64,000 nucleotides of DNA from assembly GCA_965203685.1 (NCBI GenBank), contig OZ241908.1, forward strand, positions 3,472,001-3,536,000, read 5' to 3'. How positions within the stretch are numbered: the stretch's first letter is position 1; each line of letters starts with the position of its first letter. A program made the position numbers and the translations under genes. The notes under the pieces are model-generated. The model was not told the origin of the DNA. It saw only the letters and a program-made list of their open reading frames with translations, and did no database searches. This document shows, piece by piece, positions 60,524 to 64,000 of the stretch. This DNA comes from VXYL01 sp965203685. GTDB taxonomy: Bacteria; Pseudomonadota; Gammaproteobacteria; Pseudomonadales; Azotimanducaceae.

Positions 60524-61506
60524 GGTCAATGCGACGTGCGATGTGGCATGGTCAGTCGGTGGCTACCGAGGAATATTCGATGGACAGGCTTTGCGAATCC
60601 AAGTCCGGCGCGACCGGGCACCGGATAGCTTGGCTGGCGGTCGTTGCGGCGTTCGTTGTCGTGGACTACTACTGGCTGCGGCAAGCCGAGGGACTGGAAC
60701 CGGACCACGCGGTTTCGAGTCGTGAGCACGTTCAAGCGTTGCAGCGCTACGGAGCCGAAGCGAAGGCGGGGGACGCGCAAGCCCAGCATGCTCTCGGCAT
60801 GGCGTACGAGACTGGCCAGGGAGTGGACCAGGACTACGCGAAGGCCGCCGAGTACTACCGCCTGGCTGCGGACCAAGGCCATGGACCTGCCCTGGTGGCC
60901 CTGGGCACCCTCTACTTTCGCGGGCTAGGTGTGCCGCGCGACTACGTGGAGGCCGGCAGGTGGCTGCGCCCCGCTGCGGAACAGGGGCATCCGGCGGCGC
61001 AATGGCGACTCTGCAGGATCTACGCGCGCGGTCTGGGTGTTGACAAGGACCACGCCGAAGCGAAGGCGTGGTGCCGCGAAGCGGCCGCGGCGGGGCATGT
61101 CTGGGCGCAGGAGGAACTCGGTCGACTCTACGACGACGGATTCCCACCGGACTATGCGCAAGCGCTGGAGTGGTACAGACGGGCCTCCGACCAAGGCAGC
61201 GCCGTGGCCCGCCTCCGAATGTACTTCATCTACAGTCAAGGTCGCCGGGGCGTCCGTCGAGACCCGGTGAAAGCGCTTGCGTACCTAGACTACGCACAGA
61301 TCGGGAGGTTGCCAGACCGAGAGAGTTTCTTTGTGACTACCGTTGGCAATGCTCCCGACGGTGCCGCCGAGCAGGGGATGCGCAACTGGGTCACGGCCAA
61401 GATGTCGAAGGAGGAGATTGCCGAGGCCCAAGAGCTTCTGCGTCAATGGACAGGCGGGAAAGCGTCGTCCGACGATCCGGTGATCGAGTACGCTCATCCA
61501 GACTGA
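60520..61506 (+). CDS. Membrane-anchored Sel1-repeat protein (copy 1)
   Basis: A 328-residue protein starting in a GTGA overlap with the adaptor gene (ATG at 60529 is an alternative). A single N-terminal helix (IAWLAVVAAFVVVDYYWLR) closely resembles the adaptor's own anchor. After it come five to six Sel1 repeats: AQHALGMAYETGQGVDQDYA, ALVALGTLYFRGLGVPRDYV, AQWRLCRIYARGLGVDKDHA, AQEELGRLYDDGFPPDYA and ARLRMYFIYSQGRRGVRRD. The C-terminal EEIAEAQELLRQWTGG is shared with copy 2. Likely a periplasmic scaffold for the transporter. Confidence 0.85.
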   Translation: MRSMRRAMWHGQSVATEEYSMDRLCESKSGATGHRIAWLAVVAAFVVVDYYWLRQAEGLEPDHAVSSREHVQALQRYGAEAKAGDAQAQHALGMAYETGQGVDQDYAKAAEYYRLAADQGHGPALVALGTLYFRGLGVPRDYVEAGRWLRPAAEQGHPAAQWRLCRIYARGLGVDKDHAEAKAWCREAAAAGHVWAQEELGRLYDDGFPPDYAQALEWYRRASDQGSAVARLRMYFIYSQGRRGVRRDPVKALAYLDYAQIGRLPDRESFFVTTVGNAPDGAAEQGMRNWVTAKMSKEEIAEAQELLRQWTGGKASSDDPVIEYAHPD

Positions 61507-61590
61507 TTAACTTTGGAAAATGGATCGAAGCAGATGCTGCTGGACGGTGGTGCGTGTCGGCGCGTGCGGGACAAGGGGGTGAGGCGCCGG

Positions 61591-62613
61591 ATGCGGGGTG
61601 CGCTATTCGCAAGCGCGGTTCTTCTGGTTGCCGGATCCGCTGTGGGTCAGGCGCCTGGCGATGTGCATGCGTCTGGCGAGTCGGACGCCGGGAATGCGAG
61701 CGTCGCGGTTTCGAAACGCGAGCGCGGCCAAGCGTTGCAGCGATACGTAACCGAAGCGAAGGCGGGGGACGCGGATGCCCAGCATGCTCTCGGCGTGGCG
61801 TACGAGACTGGCCAGGGAGTCGGCCGGAACTACGGCGAGGCCCTGGGCTGGTACCTGCAGGCTGCCGAACAGGGGCATGCCGAAGCGCAGACGAGCGCCG
61901 GGTCGCTCCACGGCAGGGGACTGGGAGTCCCGCAAGACCACGCCAAAGCTGCCGAGTACTACCGCCTGGCTGCGGACCAAGGCCATGGACCTGCCCTGGT
62001 GGAACTGGGCGCCCTCTACTTCCGTGGGCTGGGCGTGCCGCGCGACTACGTGGAGGCCCGCAGGTGGCTGCGCCCCGCTGCGGAACAGGGGCACCCAGAG
62101 GCGCAATGGCGGCTCTGCAGCACCTACGCGCGCGGTCTGGGTGTTGACAAGGACCACGCCGAAGCGAAGGCGTGGTGCCGCGAAGCGGCCGAGGCCGGGC
62201 ATGTCTGGGCGCAGGAGGAACTCGGTCGACTCTACGACGACTGGGGATCCCCGCCCGACTATGCGCAAGCGCTGGAGTGGTACGGACGGGCCTCCGACCA
62301 AGGCAGCGCCGTGGCCCGCCTTCGAATGTACGACATCTACAGACAAGGCCGCCGCGGCGTCCGTCGAGACCCGGTAAAGGCGCTTGCATATCTGGACTAC
62401 GTACAGAGCGGGAGGTTGCCAGACGGAGGGAGGATCTTTGTCACTACCGTCGGCAAAGCTCCCGACGATTACTCCGAGCAGTGGACGCGCAACTTGCTGA
62501 CGCGCAAGATGTCGAAGGAGGAGATTGCCGAGGCCGAAGAGCTTCTGCGTCAATGGACAGGCGCGGAAGCTTCGTCCGACGATTTGGTGATCGAGTACGC
62601 TCATCCAGACTGA
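61591..62613 (+). CDS. Exported Sel1-repeat protein (copy 2)
   Basis: A 340-residue tandem paralogue of copy 1. Instead of the anchor it has a cleavable signal (RGALFASAVLLVAGSAVGQA) from ATG 61591; the frame is open to TTG 61513. It has one more Sel1 unit (ALGWYLQAAEQGHAEAQTSA) than copy 1, inserted after the first repeat. The remaining repeats and the C-terminal EEIAEAEELLRQWTGAEASS match copy 1 nearly base for base (for example GCCGAGTACTACCGCCTGGC). Same tail EYAHPD. A recent duplication with a swapped N-terminus. Confidence 0.85.
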   Translation: MRGALFASAVLLVAGSAVGQAPGDVHASGESDAGNASVAVSKRERGQALQRYVTEAKAGDADAQHALGVAYETGQGVGRNYGEALGWYLQAAEQGHAEAQTSAGSLHGRGLGVPQDHAKAAEYYRLAADQGHGPALVELGALYFRGLGVPRDYVEARRWLRPAAEQGHPEAQWRLCSTYARGLGVDKDHAEAKAWCREAAEAGHVWAQEELGRLYDDWGSPPDYAQALEWYGRASDQGSAVARLRMYDIYRQGRRGVRRDPVKALAYLDYVQSGRLPDGGRIFVTTVGKAPDDYSEQWTRNLLTRKMSKEEIAEAEELLRQWTGAEASSDDLVIEYAHPD

Positions 62614-62711
62614 AGGCTGTTGTTTCACCCTGAGAGGCCAACCGCGGTGAGCAGTGCACTTCGCCGGCGTGTCATCGCGTTGGCCGCGAGCCAACGCCGT
62701 GGATTTACTCG

Positions 62712-64000
62712 GTGTCCGACAACGCAGTAGCTCAGGCAAGATTCGTGAACGCATTGGGATCCCGGGCCAAGCTGATTCCCTTTTTTGCCGTCCTCGGCGT
62801 CTCGTTCGGATTTGTTGGGGTTGTGTTCGCGGTCGGCTACGAAAGCTACTTCCGGTTGCCTCCGGGCGTGGAGAGTCAGGACTATGTGACGGTGCTGCGC
62901 CGAGAGGCCGACTCGGGCCGGCCTGGTTCGATTCGGCTGAGGGAGGTCGCGGACATCGTCGGCCTGGTGCCCGAAGTCACATGGGCCTATGCGGGAAGGT
63001 CTCCGATCAGCGTGACGCACCGCGGCGGCGACGGATCGTCGGAGGTCGTCTCGTCCCGCTACGTGTCCCCGAACTACCTGGAACTCCTGGGGGTGGCCCC
63101 GAAAGTCGGGCGCGTGGGAACCACCCCTGATGATCCCATGGTCGCCGTCATCAGCGATTCGCTGTGGCAACGGCTCTACGAGTCCGACGCCGACGTGGTC
63201 GGCCGGCTTCTTACTACCGACGTGTGGGGATCCCTGCCGGTCGTTGGCGTGGCCCCACATGGTTTCGCTGGTGTGTTCTTCGAGGAGACGGACGTTTGGA
63301 TCCTCGGACGCTCGGCCTTGGAGCCCCCCTCTCGCGACACCGGCACGGACTCGTCCGGCTCGCAGTCGCGCACGATGACCACCATTGCAGTCCGAGTGGT
63401 ACTCGTTGGCGTCACCGACGGTCGGACGTCGCCTTCCGCACTGCGCTCCTTGCTGGACTCCTATACGTTCGCCAGTACGGACATGGAGTACGACCGCCTG
63501 GAGCTTGTGGACGGCCTGGAGATGATGCCGGATGCGAGGCGCGAGATGCGGGAGCGATTGGCCTGGCTCGCCTTGGTCGTGGCGTTGCTGCTGTTGCAGG
63601 TCTTCCTGTCGCTTGTGGATCGGCTGTTGGCGGTGCACCACGCCAGGCGTGGCGAGCAAGCGGTCAGGCTTGCTGTCGGGGCCACGCCTGCGGACATGTT
63701 CGCGGAAATGGTCGCGGCACACGGCGGCTGGTTGCTCGTCGTGGGATTGACGGCGGCGCTGGCCGGCGGCTACATCGCCGATGTGCTGGTGTCGGTCGAG
63801 CCGTTCTCGCTCTACATCGGCGAGTTCTCGGGCACATCCCTCGCTTGGGGCTTCGGGGCCAGCGGTCTGCTGCTTCTGCTTGCCCTTCTGTTGTCCGGTG
63901 CATACGTGAGCCGCCTGGCGTCGCGTACCGGGCGTGGAATCAGCGAGGTCGCCCTCCAATCCGGGCGCGCGGTGCGACTGGCGCGGACGGCGCTGCTGTT
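62712..64000 (+). CDS. MacB/FtsX-type ABC permease (permease 3), truncated by window end
   Basis: A GTG at 62712 opens a frame that stays open to the last base (429 residues visible). LIPFFAVLGVSFGFVGVVFA, then YFRLPPGVESQDYVTVLRR match permeases 1 and 2. It has the first periplasmic domain (SSRYVSPNYLELLGVAPKVG, VVGVAPHGFAGVFFEETDVW) and the first FtsX bundle (WLALVVALLLLQVFLSLVD, QAVRLAVGATPADMFAEMV). It begins 98 bases after Sel1 copy 2, so a third permease belongs to the same locus. The C-terminal half lies outside. Confidence 0.85.
   Translation, partial: MSDNAVAQARFVNALGSRAKLIPFFAVLGVSFGFVGVVFAVGYESYFRLPPGVESQDYVTVLRREADSGRPGSIRLREVADIVGLVPEVTWAYAGRSPISVTHRGGDGSSEVVSSRYVSPNYLELLGVAPKVGRVGTTPDDPMVAVISDSLWQRLYESDADVVGRLLTTDVWGSLPVVGVAPHGFAGVFFEETDVWILGRSALEPPSRDTGTDSSGSQSRTMTTIAVRVVLVGVTDGRTSPSALRSLLDSYTFASTDMEYDRLELVDGLEMMPDARREMRERLAWLALVVALLLLQVFLSLVDRLLAVHHARRGEQAVRLAVGATPADMFAEMVAAHGGWLLVVGLTAALAGGYIADVLVSVEPFSLYIGEFSGTSLAWGFGASGLLLLLALLLSGAYVSRLASRTGRGISEVALQSGRAVRLARTALL

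Noticed and set aside
1..64000. CRISPR arrays, tRNA and rRNA genes
   Set aside because: No regularly spaced direct repeats, no cloverleaf with a GGTTCGAATCC-type arm outside coding sequence, and no rRNA segments were recognised by eye.

Overview
The window is 64 kb of high-GC, gene-dense bacterial chromosome. Many genes overlap at ATGA, GTGA or TTGA junctions, and GTG and TTG starts are common. Outer-membrane lipoprotein and periplasmic protein types (a BamE-like lipoprotein, HlyD adaptor, Tat-type amidase and phosphatase) point to a Gram-negative. The mix of class III CoA-transferases, amidohydrolases, MaoC-type hydratases, Uma2 and DUF6491-like proteins suggests a proteobacterium, perhaps a marine or host-associated gammaproteobacterium. 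That placement is inference; there is no rRNA or tRNA marker in the window.

Layout. 0-7.4 kb: sulfur amino-acid and transport genes (O-acetylhomoserine sulfhydrylase, CoA-binding protein, BNR-repeat protein, GPH symporter, phytanoyl-CoA dioxygenase) and glutaryl-CoA dehydrogenase. 7.5-11.3 kb: a wreck of a Mu-like prophage (terminase, portal, gpG and gpD pieces) split by a decayed IS21-family element with about 54-bp terminal inverted repeats. 11.4-13.8 kb: a small cluster with a DUF4145 protein, an AbiV-family HEPN protein and a zinc-ribbon/membrane-protein pair. 14-18.9 kb: pyrF, SMP-30 lactonase, Gfo/Idh/MocA oxidoreductase, GH5 glycosidase and a TetR regulator with three tandem 18-bp repeats upstream. 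20-27.8 kb: three overlapping class III CoA-transferase genes, a 2-hydroxyacid dehydrogenase and an amidohydrolase. 27.9-35.2 kb: lipoprotein, MFS exporter, DUF2235 hydrolase, Uma2 protein, dihaem cytochrome and a Tat amidase.

35.2-46.7 kb is a catabolic run: two hot-dog hydratases, amidohydrolase, alpha/beta hydrolase, VOC protein, acyl-CoA synthetase, HAD, SDR and HpcH/HpaI aldolase. A complete 3.46-kb group II intron (37449-40909) sits inside it, exactly in the overlap between the amidohydrolase stop and the alpha/beta-hydrolase start. EBS1 and EBS2 match the 5' exon perfectly. Removing the intron restores both a stop for the first gene and a GTG start for the second. Downstream of its reverse transcriptase the intron carries two small overlapping extra ORFs.

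46.7-52.3 kb: PhoD-like phosphatase, a second amidohydrolase, a two-repeat protein, a SUMF1-like protein and an MntA/HepT toxin-antitoxin pair that reads as one fused frame. 53.7-64 kb: an ABC efflux-type locus with one ATPase, two complete large MacB/FtsX-type permeases, an HlyD adaptor, two tandemly duplicated Sel1-repeat proteins and a third permease running off the end. This locus and the intron are the most unusual parts of the window.
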